From assembly GCA_964446115.1 (NCBI GenBank), contig CAYUNE010000030.1, positions 1 to 60,758 on the forward strand: a DNA stretch of 60,758 bases. The letters are read 5' to 3'. Positions 41,837 through 50,418 of the stretch are shown in pieces. A model generated the notes under the pieces. That model made no database searches. It saw only the letters and a list, made by a program, of their open reading frames with translations, and was not told where the DNA came from. Within the stretch, counting starts at the first letter, position 1. Every line of letters begins with the position of its first letter. Position numbers and translations under genes: made by a program. The DNA comes from CAYUNE01 sp964446115 (GTDB taxonomy: Bacteria > Desulfobacterota > Desulfobulbia > Desulfobulbales > Desulfobulbaceae).

Positions 41837-42205
41837 TTAGGCCGTGCCCACGGTATGTTCCCGGATGAATTCCTCCAACCTGTCTTCCTGCTCCCGGTTG
41901 AGGCTGGTGAAACACAGACTCACCCTGCGGCGGGGCGCCGAAATTCCGGCTTGCCCCTCCGGAGAGTCCGGTGACAGCCTGATGTCGTTGACGGCGACAA
42001 CCGGAATGTTTTCCAGGTAGACATGCTGGTCATCCACCAGGGAAATGTTGGTGATCAGGTTCGCCTCTTTTTTCTCTCCGAGATATTTGAAGGCCACCCC
42101 ACCGTGGCCGATGTCGAGGATGTGAAAGGGACGATCCATCGTCGTGTTGATTACCAATAAAGCGCGTTTTCCGGCCCGGTATCTCGGGTATCGGCGTTTT
42201 TCCAT
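41837..42205 (-). CDS. PilZ-domain protein (c-di-GMP binding)
   Basis: A protein of 122 residues from MEKRRYPRYRAGK, preceded by GGAAGAG. An earlier in-frame ATG (42268) with AGGTG is possible and would add 21 unconserved residues. The PilZ signature is RRYPRYR at the start and later ILDIGHGGVAFKY, close to RxxxR...D/NxSxxG (here IGHGG). Likely a c-di-GMP receptor; the partner is unknown. Confidence 0.78.
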   Translation of the reverse strand: MEKRRYPRYRAGKRALLVINTTMDRPFHILDIGHGGVAFKYLGEKKEANLITNISLVDDQHVYLENIPVVAVNDIRLSPDSPEGQAGISAPRRRVSLCFTSLNREQEDRLEEFIREHTVGTA

Positions 42206-42364
42206 GGTCTCTTCCGCCCGGCTTCGATGGGAAATAGAAAAGAATAAATTGTTTGTATTATCAAACACCTATAATATTATCTCATAAATACGGCCAAGAT
42301 TCAAATTTTTCCTGAAAAAAATCGGGATGAACAGAGGAGAGGCGGATTTTGACGCCTCTGAACG

Positions 42365-42392
42365 TTGACATATAAAATTATGATTTTATGGT
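42365..42392 (+). promoter_or_regulatory. Promoter upstream of the YebE/TerB-like gene
   Basis: TTGACA (42365-42370), 16-bp spacer, TATGGT (42387-42392). A 7-bp hairpin (AGAGGCG/CGCCTCT, 42338-42359) lies directly upstream and could be an operator or the terminator of an antisense transcript. Confidence 0.5.
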
Positions 42393-42507
42393 GTGAGTAG
42401 GGCCCGCCTCAGGAACGGCGAGGATTTGGGTTCAGCGGCATGGGCTCCGTGCCCATGTCTTTTGTGGGGGTGACACCCCTGAATGCACAACTCAAAGGGA
42501 GGGACAG
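42393..42507 (+). other. Structured 5' leader of the YebE/TerB-like gene
   Basis: About 115 nt between promoter and ATG. It folds into at least two hairpins: CATGGGC/GCCCATG with loop TCCGT, and a nested TTGTG/CACAA stem enclosing GGGGTGACACCCC. The AAGGGAGGG ribosome-binding site follows. It could be a regulatory leader; it matches no riboswitch that I recognise. Confidence 0.35.
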
Positions 42508-43350
42508 ATGAACTTCAGTAATGTACTCGGTGCGGTTGTCCAGGCGGGTCTTGCCCGGGCAACCCAGGGGCGGCTCCGGAATGTACTGGGAGCCGAAGAT
42601 GACCGGGCCGGTGCCGGCGGCGGCCTGGGTGATGCGCTTTCCGGTCTGCTCGGCGGCGGTGAAAGCGGCGGTGGTCTCGATGCCCTTTCCGGTCTGCTAG
42701 GCGGGCAGGGAGGTGGCGGCCTCGGCAGTATGCTGCAGGGGGTTCTGGGTCAGGCGGGCCAGGCCGTGGGAGACGGCAACAAGCTGGCCATCGGCGGCCT
42801 CGGGGCCCTGGCCGGATCGCTATTGGGCGGCAGCGGCTCCCGCGTCAAGGGCGCGGTGGGCGGCGGTGTCATGGCCATGCTGGGGGCCATGGCCTTCCAG
42901 GCCCTGAAAAATGCCAATGTGGCAGGTATGGAGTCCCGGGACGACGTTCCCGTGGGATTGCGCGAGCCGGAAAACGATGAGGAGAGCGCGGAGCTGGAAA
43001 AGGGCGCCGAGCTCATGCTGCGGGCCATGATCAGCGCCGCCAAGGCCGACGGAGAAATCGACCGCCAGGAGGTCTCCCGCATCATCGGCAAGCTGGAAGA
43101 GGCCGGTCTGGACGACGACGTTCGCACCTGGGTGATCCAGGAGATGCAACGCCCCCTGGATACCGCTCCCCTGGTGGAGGCGGCCCAGGATAATCCCCAG
43201 CTGGCGGCCCAGCTCTATGCCGCCTCCATGCTGGCCATCGAGGTGGACACCCCGGCGGAGAAACAGTATCTTGAGCAACTGGCTGCCGAGATGAATCTCG
43301 GTGCCGATGTCACGGCGCAACTGGAGCGGATGGTGGGTCTCCAGGCATAA
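42508..43350 (+). CDS. YebE/DUF533 TerB-like protein with glycine-rich N-terminus
   Basis: A protein of 280 residues. Residues 1-115 are Gly/Leu-rich with a duplicated segment (DALSGLLGGGESGGG and DALSGLLGGQGGG) and a hydrophobic glycine-zipper-like stretch (GAVGGGVMAMLGAMAFQAL). The C-terminal 120 residues are an all-helical TerB/DUF533 domain (ELMLRAMISAAKADGEIDRQEVSRII). The family is often called tellurite-resistance-like, but YebE function is not established; it is membrane-associated in E. coli. Single gene ending at the terminator at 43374. Confidence 0.82.
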   Translation: MNFSNVLGAVVQAGLARATQGRLRNVLGAEDDRAGAGGGLGDALSGLLGGGESGGGLDALSGLLGGQGGGGLGSMLQGVLGQAGQAVGDGNKLAIGGLGALAGSLLGGSGSRVKGAVGGGVMAMLGAMAFQALKNANVAGMESRDDVPVGLREPENDEESAELEKGAELMLRAMISAAKADGEIDRQEVSRIIGKLEEAGLDDDVRTWVIQEMQRPLDTAPLVEAAQDNPQLAAQLYAASMLAIEVDTPAEKQYLEQLAAEMNLGADVTAQLERMVGLQA

Positions 43351-43373
43351 CGGATTCGGTACATTCCGGAGAC

Positions 43374-43418
43374 AAAAAAGATGGGCGGACTTGGGTTGTC
43401 CGCCCATCTTTTTTTTTG
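43374..43418. terminator. Bidirectional terminator after the YebE-like gene
   Basis: Six A, an 11-bp perfect stem GATGGGCGGAC/GTCCGCCCATC with a 7-nt loop, then nine T. It serves the plus-strand YebE-like gene and can also stop the minus-strand small gene at 43560. Confidence 0.9.
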
Positions 43419-43559
43419 TGCCGGTCGGCATTCACCTCCCGGTTCGGGACAGGGCCGGAAGGAGGCTGTTCCGGCAGGGCGCCGAAACAGCCTCGAATGC
43501 CTTGCGGCACGGGGAATGGGGGAGAGGAGAGATGCGCCCCCAAAACGCTGTTTGCGCTG

Positions 43560-43811
43560 TTATTTGATCTTGTCCAGCTGCTCCGGCGGCATCTTGGCCT
43601 TGCAGTCCGCCAACCCTTTGGCATCCTTGGCCTTTTCAACACAGGCCTTTTTCTTGGTCAGAAAGTCGATTTTTGCCGGGCTCGCCTTGAATTTCTCCAT
43701 TTTGGCGGTGATCTTTTTCAGCATCGCCTCCTGGTCGGCCTTGAAGGTATCGGCAAAGGCGGGAGTGGTCAGAAAGGCGCCGGCAATGGCCAGTACGATA
43801 ATTCTTTTCAT
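43560..43811 (-). CDS. Small periplasmic protein of unknown function
   Basis: A protein of 83 residues from the ATG at 43811, which has an ideal GGAGG 6 nt upstream. The Sec signal peptide is MKRIIVLAIAGAFLTTPAFA. The mature 63 residues are Lys-rich and helical, with two cysteines (KKACVEKA and LADCKAKM) that may form a disulfide, and end in EQLDKIK. There is some likeness to PsiF-type repeats, not enough to assign. Confidence 0.72.
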   Translation of the reverse strand: MKRIIVLAIAGAFLTTPAFADTFKADQEAMLKKITAKMEKFKASPAKIDFLTKKKACVEKAKDAKGLADCKAKMPPEQLDKIK

Positions 43812-43871
43812 TTTTTCCTCCATGAATGATACATATGGTTTGTGATAATGAACTCGCCCTGTGGAGTTCAT

Positions 43872-44295
43872 TTGCTTGGGTTACCCCCTAACAGCAAGTG
43901 ACGTGCCGGATGAGGGATTTTTTTGTTTTCCCATGGGGGTGTTTGCATAATTTGCCTGTCAAACCAATATGTTGTTACATTGAACTTTTCGGAATGATTC
44001 AGGGTGAAGGGGATGAAAGCAGGGCGGCTGCGGCAGGACATCACCCGGGAAGTATGGAAATGTTGCAGCCGGGAGACACCGGCGTTCCCTGTTTCCGGCT
44101 CATGCCCGGAGCGGACCGAGATTCCGGCTGTCTCCGAAAGGAGACTGGTTCGGAACCGGGGGGGACAGGTGGAATGGCGGATGATAAATTTGACGCCGTG
44201 GGGTAAGATGCACTCCGGCGTTAGGCGTCATACTGAGCTTTCAATATCATGGCCCATGGGTGTCATGGCCAACGAGCGGTTTCGGAGAGTGAGCA
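43872..44295. other. Intergenic region before the phosphofructokinase gene
   Basis: About 420 bp with no recognised gene. Two overlapping plus-strand frames of just over 100 codons are open but show no recognisable protein and clash with the pfk start. A weak promoter-like TTGCCT...TACATT (18-bp spacing, about 43950-43980) and small hairpins such as TCTCC-GAAA-GGAGA and GACGCC...GGCGTC suggest a structured leader. Confidence 0.3.
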
Positions 44296-45669
44296 ATGGA
44301 TCGGGGAGAGTATCGCCTGAGGAGAAAAATCGAAAATTTTGATCCCATCGATGATGTGGGTCTTGATGAAGAGATAGAGACCAGGGTTCCCACCCTGGGC
44401 GCGGCGAAAATTATTTCGCCCCTGAGTCGAAATTTCAGCCACTTCATTTCCGACGACGAGCGGGTGCTGCTGCGGCTCTCCGCCTCGGTGCTGGCGCAGC
44501 GTCTGGCTTCCGGGAAGCAGCCGCTTTCCTTCGAGTTTGCCGGGCCGCGGGAGAGAATCTACTTCGACCCGGCCAAGGCCCGGGCGGCCATCGTCACCTG
44601 CGGCGGTCTTTGCCCCGGCATCAACGATGTTATCCGTGCCATTGTCATGGCCCTGCACTACGGTTACCGGATCCGTTCCACCATCGGCATCCGTTTCGGC
44701 CTGCAGGGCTTTATTCCCGGTTACGGTTTGCCGGTGATGGACCTGACCCCCCGGGTGGTGGAGAGCATCCACGAGCTCGGCGGCACCATCCTCGGTTCAT
44801 CCCGGGGGCCGCAGGACATCGACGAGATCGTCGATGCCATGGAACGGTTGGATATCAGCATGCTCTTTCTCATCGGCGGCGACGGCACCTTCAAGGCCGG
44901 TCAGAAGATCGCCGACGAGGTACGCAACCGCGGTCTCAGGAAGTCCATTGTTGCCATCCCCAAGACCATCGACAATGACATCTACCTGGTCTCCAAGACC
45001 TTTGGTTTCGACACGGCCGTGGAAATGGCCTGCCAGGCCATCCGCTGCGCCCATACCGAGGCGGTGGGTTGTCCCAACGGTATCGGGCTGGTCAAGGTCA
45101 TGGGGCGTCATTCCGGTTTTATCGCCGCCGCCGCCACCAATGCCCTGCGCGAGGTCAACTACTGTCTCATCCCGGAGAGCGATTTCGACCTGGAGGGGGA
45201 AAACGGCCTGCTTCGAGATCTGGAAAGGCGGCTCGCCGCCCGGGGCCATGCCGTCATCGTCGTTGCCGAAGGAGCCGGCCAGCGATACGTCACCGGAAAG
45301 CGGCGGGAACATGATCCCTCCGGCAACATCAAACTGGGAGATATCGGTCTTTTCCTGCGTGATACCTTCAAGGGCTACTTTGCCGGGAAAAATATCACCT
45401 CCTTTGTCCGCTACATCGACCCCAGCTACATCATCCGCAGCGTACCCGCCAACATCGACGACAGCCTCTACTGCGCCAACCTGGGGCAAAACGCCGTCCA
45501 TGCCGCCATGGCCGGCAAAACCGCCATGATGATCAGCCACTGGAACGACCGTTATGTCCACGTCCCCATCGTTGCCGCCACCAAACGCAGCAAAAAAGTA
45601 AACCTCAACAGCCGCTTCTGGCACAGCGTCCTGGAATGCACCGGCCAGAGCTCCCTGCAAAACAGCTAG
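44296..45669 (+). CDS. 6-phosphofructokinase (long PFK-A clade)
   Basis: A protein of 457 residues, about 140 longer than E. coli PfkA, with the catalytic motifs TCGGLCPGIND, LIGGDGTFKAG (Gly197 at the donor-determining position), IPKTIDNDI (Lys223), MGRHSGFIA and PESDFDLEG. Gly at the GGDG position points to ATP; the Lys in PKTIDND is usual in pyrophosphate-type enzymes but is also seen in plant and trypanosomatid ATP-PFKs. ATP is therefore more likely, though pyrophosphate is not excluded. N-terminal 85 residues are clade-specific. Single plus-strand gene. Confidence 0.9.
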   Translation: MDRGEYRLRRKIENFDPIDDVGLDEEIETRVPTLGAAKIISPLSRNFSHFISDDERVLLRLSASVLAQRLASGKQPLSFEFAGPRERIYFDPAKARAAIVTCGGLCPGINDVIRAIVMALHYGYRIRSTIGIRFGLQGFIPGYGLPVMDLTPRVVESIHELGGTILGSSRGPQDIDEIVDAMERLDISMLFLIGGDGTFKAGQKIADEVRNRGLRKSIVAIPKTIDNDIYLVSKTFGFDTAVEMACQAIRCAHTEAVGCPNGIGLVKVMGRHSGFIAAAATNALREVNYCLIPESDFDLEGENGLLRDLERRLAARGHAVIVVAEGAGQRYVTGKRREHDPSGNIKLGDIGLFLRDTFKGYFAGKNITSFVRYIDPSYIIRSVPANIDDSLYCANLGQNAVHAAMAGKTAMMISHWNDRYVHVPIVAATKRSKKVNLNSRFWHSVLECTGQSSLQNS

Positions 45670-45814
45670 GTTACGGATTCGGTCTGCATGGCCGACTAGA
45701 GGTCGGTCTTCCGGAAGACAAACGCGATTTCTGCAGGTCGATTTTAACGGGCTCGGGGATGCCAGCAGTATCCTGGCTGTTTTGCCCGCCGCCCGGGTGC
45801 CGGCGTGAAAGAAG

Positions 45815-47206
45815 CTATTTCGTTCCTCTCATCGTCTCTGTGGTGCGGGGCAGGGGGGTGCCGGCGGCTGTTTCCAGTTCCTGTTTCGCCAGCCTGTAAG
45901 CGGCCTGGGCCTGGGCCAGGCGGCTCCGGGTGGTGATGAGGTCCCGCTGGGCCTCGTTGAGGCGGGTAAGGGTGGTCTGGCCGGCCAGGTATTCCTTTTC
46001 GGCGAGGTTGCGGTTTTCCGTCACCAGTTCCACATTGCTTTGCTGCAGCTCCACCTGTTCGGCGGCGGCGGCCAGGCGGGCGGCGGCGCGGCGCACCTGG
46101 GCGGCGACATTGGTGCGCAGGTCGCGCAGCAGCCATGTTGCCTCCCGCTTGCGGGCCAGCAGTTCCGACCGGCGGGCCTCGTCGCCGCGGCCACGGAAGA
46201 GGTTCCAGCTGAGGTTGAGGGAGACGGCGGCGCCGAGATCGTCGGCGGTGAGACCGGGATCGTCGTCGGGTCCGGCATTGAGACCGCTGCCCAGGACCAG
46301 GGAGGGATAAAAGGACGCCCGCGCCTGCTTCAGGGAGGCGTCGATCTGCTTCAGCCGCAGGGCCGCCTCGCGGATGTCGGGCCGGTTGTCGCGGGCCGCG
46401 GCGATGAGGGCGTCGATATCGTAGTTGGTGGCCGGGGAAGGGTCGGTGTCCATGGGTTCCAGTGTCACTGTCTGGGGCAGCCGGGCCTCCTCCAGACCCA
46501 GCAGGGCCGCCAGGCTGTAGAGCGCTGCTTCCTGTTCGCGGCGGGCGTCCAGCAGGGTGGCGCGGGCGGCATTGAGACGGACGCGCATGGAGAGGACATC
46601 GCTGAGGCGGCCGCTGCCCGCCTGCTGCCTGGCCTCGGCATCCCGGAGCTGTTTTTGGTAAAAATCGGTATCCGCCGTGGCTATATCGATGCCGGCGGCG
46701 CCGAGCTGGGCGTTGAGATATGCGGCGGTGACCGCCTGAATGAGCAGCCGCCGACTGTTTTCCAGAGAGCTGAGCCCGGCCTTGTGATCCAGCCGGGCAA
46801 TGGCGGCGGCCGCCTGGCGCCGGAAACCGTCAAAGAGCAGCCAGGAGGCGGTGAGCCCGGCCTTGTAGCTCTCCCGGGTTCGGTCCACGCCTGCGCCGGG
46901 CAGCGGGGAAAGGGCCAGGGCCTCTTCATAGTCGTTTTCCGATAACCGCATCAGGGAGGCGCCGGCGCTGAAGTCCAGGCTTGGCCACCAGGCTGCTTCC
47001 GCCCGGCTGATGCGGGCCCGGGCCTGGGAAATGCGTTCCCGGGCGGCTCCCAGGCTCGGATTGCCGGCCAGGGCGAGACGACGGGCCGTGGCCAGGTCCA
47101 GGGTCGTCAGGGTGTCCGGATCCGGAACATCATCTTCGGCTGCCCGGACCGTAAGCGGCAGCAGACAGCAACACAGCAGCATCAACAGGGTGGTCGGTGT
47201 CTTCAT
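45815..47206 (-). CDS. TolC-family outer-membrane efflux protein
   Basis: A protein of 463 residues beginning MKTPTTLLMLLCCCLLPLTVRAAEDD (signal peptide). Two OEP halves follow, each with long coiled-coil helices (LDLATARRLALAGNPSLGAARERISQARARI..., AEQVELQQSNVELVTENRNLAEKEYLAG). It forms the trimeric exit duct of the RND pump; no lipobox Cys is evident. Its start overlaps the permease stop by 4 bp (ATGA) and it ends the operon. Confidence 0.92.
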   Translation of the reverse strand: MKTPTTLLMLLCCCLLPLTVRAAEDDVPDPDTLTTLDLATARRLALAGNPSLGAARERISQARARISRAEAAWWPSLDFSAGASLMRLSENDYEEALALSPLPGAGVDRTRESYKAGLTASWLLFDGFRRQAAAAIARLDHKAGLSSLENSRRLLIQAVTAAYLNAQLGAAGIDIATADTDFYQKQLRDAEARQQAGSGRLSDVLSMRVRLNAARATLLDARREQEAALYSLAALLGLEEARLPQTVTLEPMDTDPSPATNYDIDALIAAARDNRPDIREAALRLKQIDASLKQARASFYPSLVLGSGLNAGPDDDPGLTADDLGAAVSLNLSWNLFRGRGDEARRSELLARKREATWLLRDLRTNVAAQVRRAAARLAAAAEQVELQQSNVELVTENRNLAEKEYLAGQTTLTRLNEAQRDLITTRSRLAQAQAAYRLAKQELETAAGTPLPRTTETMRGTK

Positions 47207-50200
47207 GGCTGTTCTCCGTGAGTGACGGGGGATGGGGTGGCGGTGCGGTGGGTCGCCGGTTCCACCTCTTCCCGGGTGGGCCGGAAGCCGTGGAAGAGGA
47301 GGCAGAACACCCGGCGGCAATCGTTGAGAATCACCAGCAGGCTGGGAATGAGCAGCAGGGTCAGGGCCGTGGCAAAGGCGACGCCCGCGGCCAGGGACAG
47401 GGCCATGGGAATGAGAAACTTCGCCTGCATGTCGGTTTCGAGAATCAACGGCGCCAGGCCGCCGATGGTACTGAGCGAGGTGAGAAGAATGGCGCGGAAG
47501 CGCCTGGCGCCGCCGTTTTTGATGGCTGTAAAGAAGTCCATACCCGCGGCCAGGTTTTCATTGATCCGCTCGATGAGGACGATGGCATCGTTGATCACCA
47601 CGCCGGAGAGCGCCACCATGCCGAACATGCTCATCATCGACAGATCGTAGCCCAGCAGCATGTGGCCGAACACCGCACCAATGATACCGAAGGGAATGGT
47701 GAAGAGGATGATCACCGGCTGGATATAGGAGCGGAAGATGGTGGCAATGATGACGAAGATGCCGAAAATGGCCAGCGGAAAGGTGACAAACAGCGAGCCC
47801 AGCGATTCCCGCATGTTTTTCTTGGCACCCTGCATGGCGATGCGAATACCCGGATAACGGGTTTTGAGCCGCGGGAAAAAGTCGCCTTTCAGGGCGCCGA
47901 AAACCTCCTGAGCATTGGCGCGCCGCGAGTCCACATCGGCGGTGACCGCCACCCGTCTGAGGCCGTCGGTGCGGATGATGGTGGAAAACCCCGGGCCGTA
48001 GTCGATATCGGCCACCGAGGCAAGCGGCACCTCGCGGCCCTGGGGCGTTCTGATCCGCATGGTGGTGAATTCGGTGAGGCGGGTGCGCATGTCGTGCGGG
48101 AAGCGTACCTTGATGCGGATATTCTCGCTGCCGCGCTGCAACCGGTAGGGTTCCAGACCGAAAAAGGCGCCGTTGACCTGGAGGGCAAGGTCGCGCACCG
48201 TCAGGCCCAGGGTGCGGGCCTCGGGTTTCAGGTGCAGCCGGAATTCGTTCTTGCCGGCGCTGTCATCTGATCGGATCTGGATGACTCCGTCAAAGGAGCG
48301 CAGTTTTTCCTTGAGCTCGCCAGCGGCCCGGCGCAGTTCCTCCAGATTGTCGCCCTGGAGCCAGACTTCGATTTCGGCGCCGCCCGGCCCGGCGGATAAT
48401 CCCTCGAATGTCAGGGCCCGGGCCCCGGCAATGCCGCCGATCTCCTCTTCCCACTCCACCAGCAGCCGGTTGGAGTGAATGCCCCTTTTCTCGGAATCCA
48501 GCAGAATAAACTGGACGCTACCCAGGTGCGGCCCGGTGCGGCCCCGGCCCTCGCTCAGGGTCTGCCCCGCCAGGGTGAGCCGTTTTTCGATCATGGGATC
48601 GCCGGAGAGCGTCGGTGTGCGTTGGGCGATGCGCACAAAGGCTGCCTCGATTTTTTCCAGGGCCTGCCGGGTGACGCTCACCGGTGTGCCCTCGGGGAAT
48701 TCCACCGTGGAGGTGATGACAAAGCCGTCGATCTTGGGGAAGACCTGAAATTTGACCAGGCCGCCGCGGATGATGCCCATGGTGAGGATGAGAATGGTCA
48801 GGGCCGTGGCAAAGGAGACGTAACGCCAGTTGAGGACGACATCCAGCAGGGGCAGGTAGCGCCGTTGCACAAACCGCTCCAGTCCCTGCTGCATGAAGCG
48901 CTGGAAGGCGGAAAGAGCGCGGCTTGCCGGGTTGTGGCCCGGCTTTTTGCGGTTGATGTCGGGCAGGTGGCTTAAGTGGGCGGGCAGCAGAAAGAGACAT
49001 TCCACAAGCGAGATGGAGAGACAGGAGATCACCACCACCGGCAGGATGGCGATGAACTTGCCCATGATGCCGCCGATGTTGGCCAGGGGGATAAAGGCGA
49101 CGATTGTGGTGAGGACGGCGGCGATCACCGGCATGCCCACCTCGCTGACGCCGTCGATGGCGGCGGTAAGCGGTGGTTTGCCCCGGCGGCGGTGCACGTA
49201 GATGGCCTCGCCGACGATGATGGCATCGTCAACGACGATACCCAGCACCATGATAAAACCGAACAGCGAGATCATGTTGATGGTCTCGCCCATGCTGTAA
49301 AGGATGAAGAGGGCGCCGGCCAGGGAGATGGGGATGCCCAGGCCGCTCCAGAAACTCAACCGCAGATCCAGAAAGACCCAGAGCATGAAGAAAACCAGCC
49401 CCATGCCCAAAAGGCCGTTGCGACTGAGCAGGTCGATCCTGGCCCTGAGCATGGTGGTGGAGTCGTAGAAAACGGAGAGATCGACCCCCGGCGGCAACCG
49501 GTGGCGCCGCTGGGAAACATATTTTTTTACCGTGCCGGAGATCTGCAGCGAGTCCTCCCGGCTGGTCTTGAAGATCATGACAAAAACTGCGGGCTTGCCG
49601 TCGATGACAGCGCTGATGGGATCCTCGGTGAAGCCGTCGGTGATGGTTGCCAGCCTGCCCAGCCGGATGAGTTCGCCGCCGGGCCCGGCCACCACCACGA
49701 TATCGGCCAGCTCCTCGGCGGTGTAGCGGCGTCCCACGGTGCGTATTCTGATCTCCTCGTCCCGGGTGCGGATGGTGCCCCCGTGGAGGTTGAGGCCCGA
49801 GGCCCTGATGGCCGCGGACACCTGTTCCAGGGTGATGCCGTACTGGCGCAGGCGTTCTTCGGATATCTCCACCGCGATTTCATCTTCCCGGGTGCCGAAC
49901 ACCTCCACCTGGGAGATGCCGGGCAGCAGCTTCACCTCGTCGGCGATGTCGTCGGCCCAGGTCTTGAGCTGTTTTTCTCCCAGGTCGCCGGAAAGGGCCA
50001 GCAACATCACCGAGTTGCGGATAAGGATCTCGGTGATGAGCGGCTGTTCCGCGTCCTTGGGAAAGGTGGAGATACCATCGACGGCGGCCTTGATGTCGTC
50101 GAGGACGCTGCCGAGATCATAGCCGTCCTCGACCTCGACCACGGCCGAGCCCATGTTTTCCGCCGAGGTGGTGGTGTACTGCTTGATGCCCTCGATCGCC

Positions 50201-50418
50201 TCCAGCGCCTCTTCGATTTTGAGGACAATGCCCTCCTCCACCTCTTCGGGATCGGCGCCGGGATAGGCGACCTTGATGGAGATCATGTCCGTGGAGAACT
50301 GGGGAAAGCTCTCGCGGATCATGGACATGCCGGCAATGGCCCCGGCCAGAAAGATCATCAGCAGGACGATATTGGCGAAAACCGTATTGGAGGCAAAGGC
50401 GGCAAGGAGTTTTTTCAT
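47203..50418 (-). CDS. RND-family efflux permease (AcrB/MexF-like)
   Basis: A protein of 1071 residues with 12 predicted membrane helices and two large periplasmic loops. The proton-relay Asp pair lies in LGIVVDDAIIVGEA; the N-terminus (ASNTVFANIVLLMIFLAGAIAG) and YPGADPEEVEEGIVLKIEEAL are of the HAE1/AcrB superfamily. The N-terminal FASNTVFANIV differs from drug pumps such as AcrB and resembles environmental multi-substrate RND proteins. It overlaps both neighbours by 4 bp. Substrate unknown. Confidence 0.93.
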   Translation of the reverse strand: MKKLLAAFASNTVFANIVLLMIFLAGAIAGMSMIRESFPQFSTDMISIKVAYPGADPEEVEEGIVLKIEEALEAIEGIKQYTTTSAENMGSAVVEVEDGYDLGSVLDDIKAAVDGISTFPKDAEQPLITEILIRNSVMLLALSGDLGEKQLKTWADDIADEVKLLPGISQVEVFGTREDEIAVEISEERLRQYGITLEQVSAAIRASGLNLHGGTIRTRDEEIRIRTVGRRYTAEELADIVVVAGPGGELIRLGRLATITDGFTEDPISAVIDGKPAVFVMIFKTSREDSLQISGTVKKYVSQRRHRLPPGVDLSVFYDSTTMLRARIDLLSRNGLLGMGLVFFMLWVFLDLRLSFWSGLGIPISLAGALFILYSMGETINMISLFGFIMVLGIVVDDAIIVGEAIYVHRRRGKPPLTAAIDGVSEVGMPVIAAVLTTIVAFIPLANIGGIMGKFIAILPVVVISCLSISLVECLFLLPAHLSHLPDINRKKPGHNPASRALSAFQRFMQQGLERFVQRRYLPLLDVVLNWRYVSFATALTILILTMGIIRGGLVKFQVFPKIDGFVITSTVEFPEGTPVSVTRQALEKIEAAFVRIAQRTPTLSGDPMIEKRLTLAGQTLSEGRGRTGPHLGSVQFILLDSEKRGIHSNRLLVEWEEEIGGIAGARALTFEGLSAGPGGAEIEVWLQGDNLEELRRAAGELKEKLRSFDGVIQIRSDDSAGKNEFRLHLKPEARTLGLTVRDLALQVNGAFFGLEPYRLQRGSENIRIKVRFPHDMRTRLTEFTTMRIRTPQGREVPLASVADIDYGPGFSTIIRTDGLRRVAVTADVDSRRANAQEVFGALKGDFFPRLKTRYPGIRIAMQGAKKNMRESLGSLFVTFPLAIFGIFVIIATIFRSYIQPVIILFTIPFGIIGAVFGHMLLGYDLSMMSMFGMVALSGVVINDAIVLIERINENLAAGMDFFTAIKNGGARRFRAILLTSLSTIGGLAPLILETDMQAKFLIPMALSLAAGVAFATALTLLLIPSLLVILNDCRRVFCLLFHGFRPTREEVEPATHRTATPSPVTHGEQP

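Noticed and set aside
43898..44342. Two overlapping frames of about 100 codons before the phosphofructokinase gene
   Set aside because: No signal peptide, domain or convincing ribosome-binding site for one of them, and the longer one runs into the pfk coding region.
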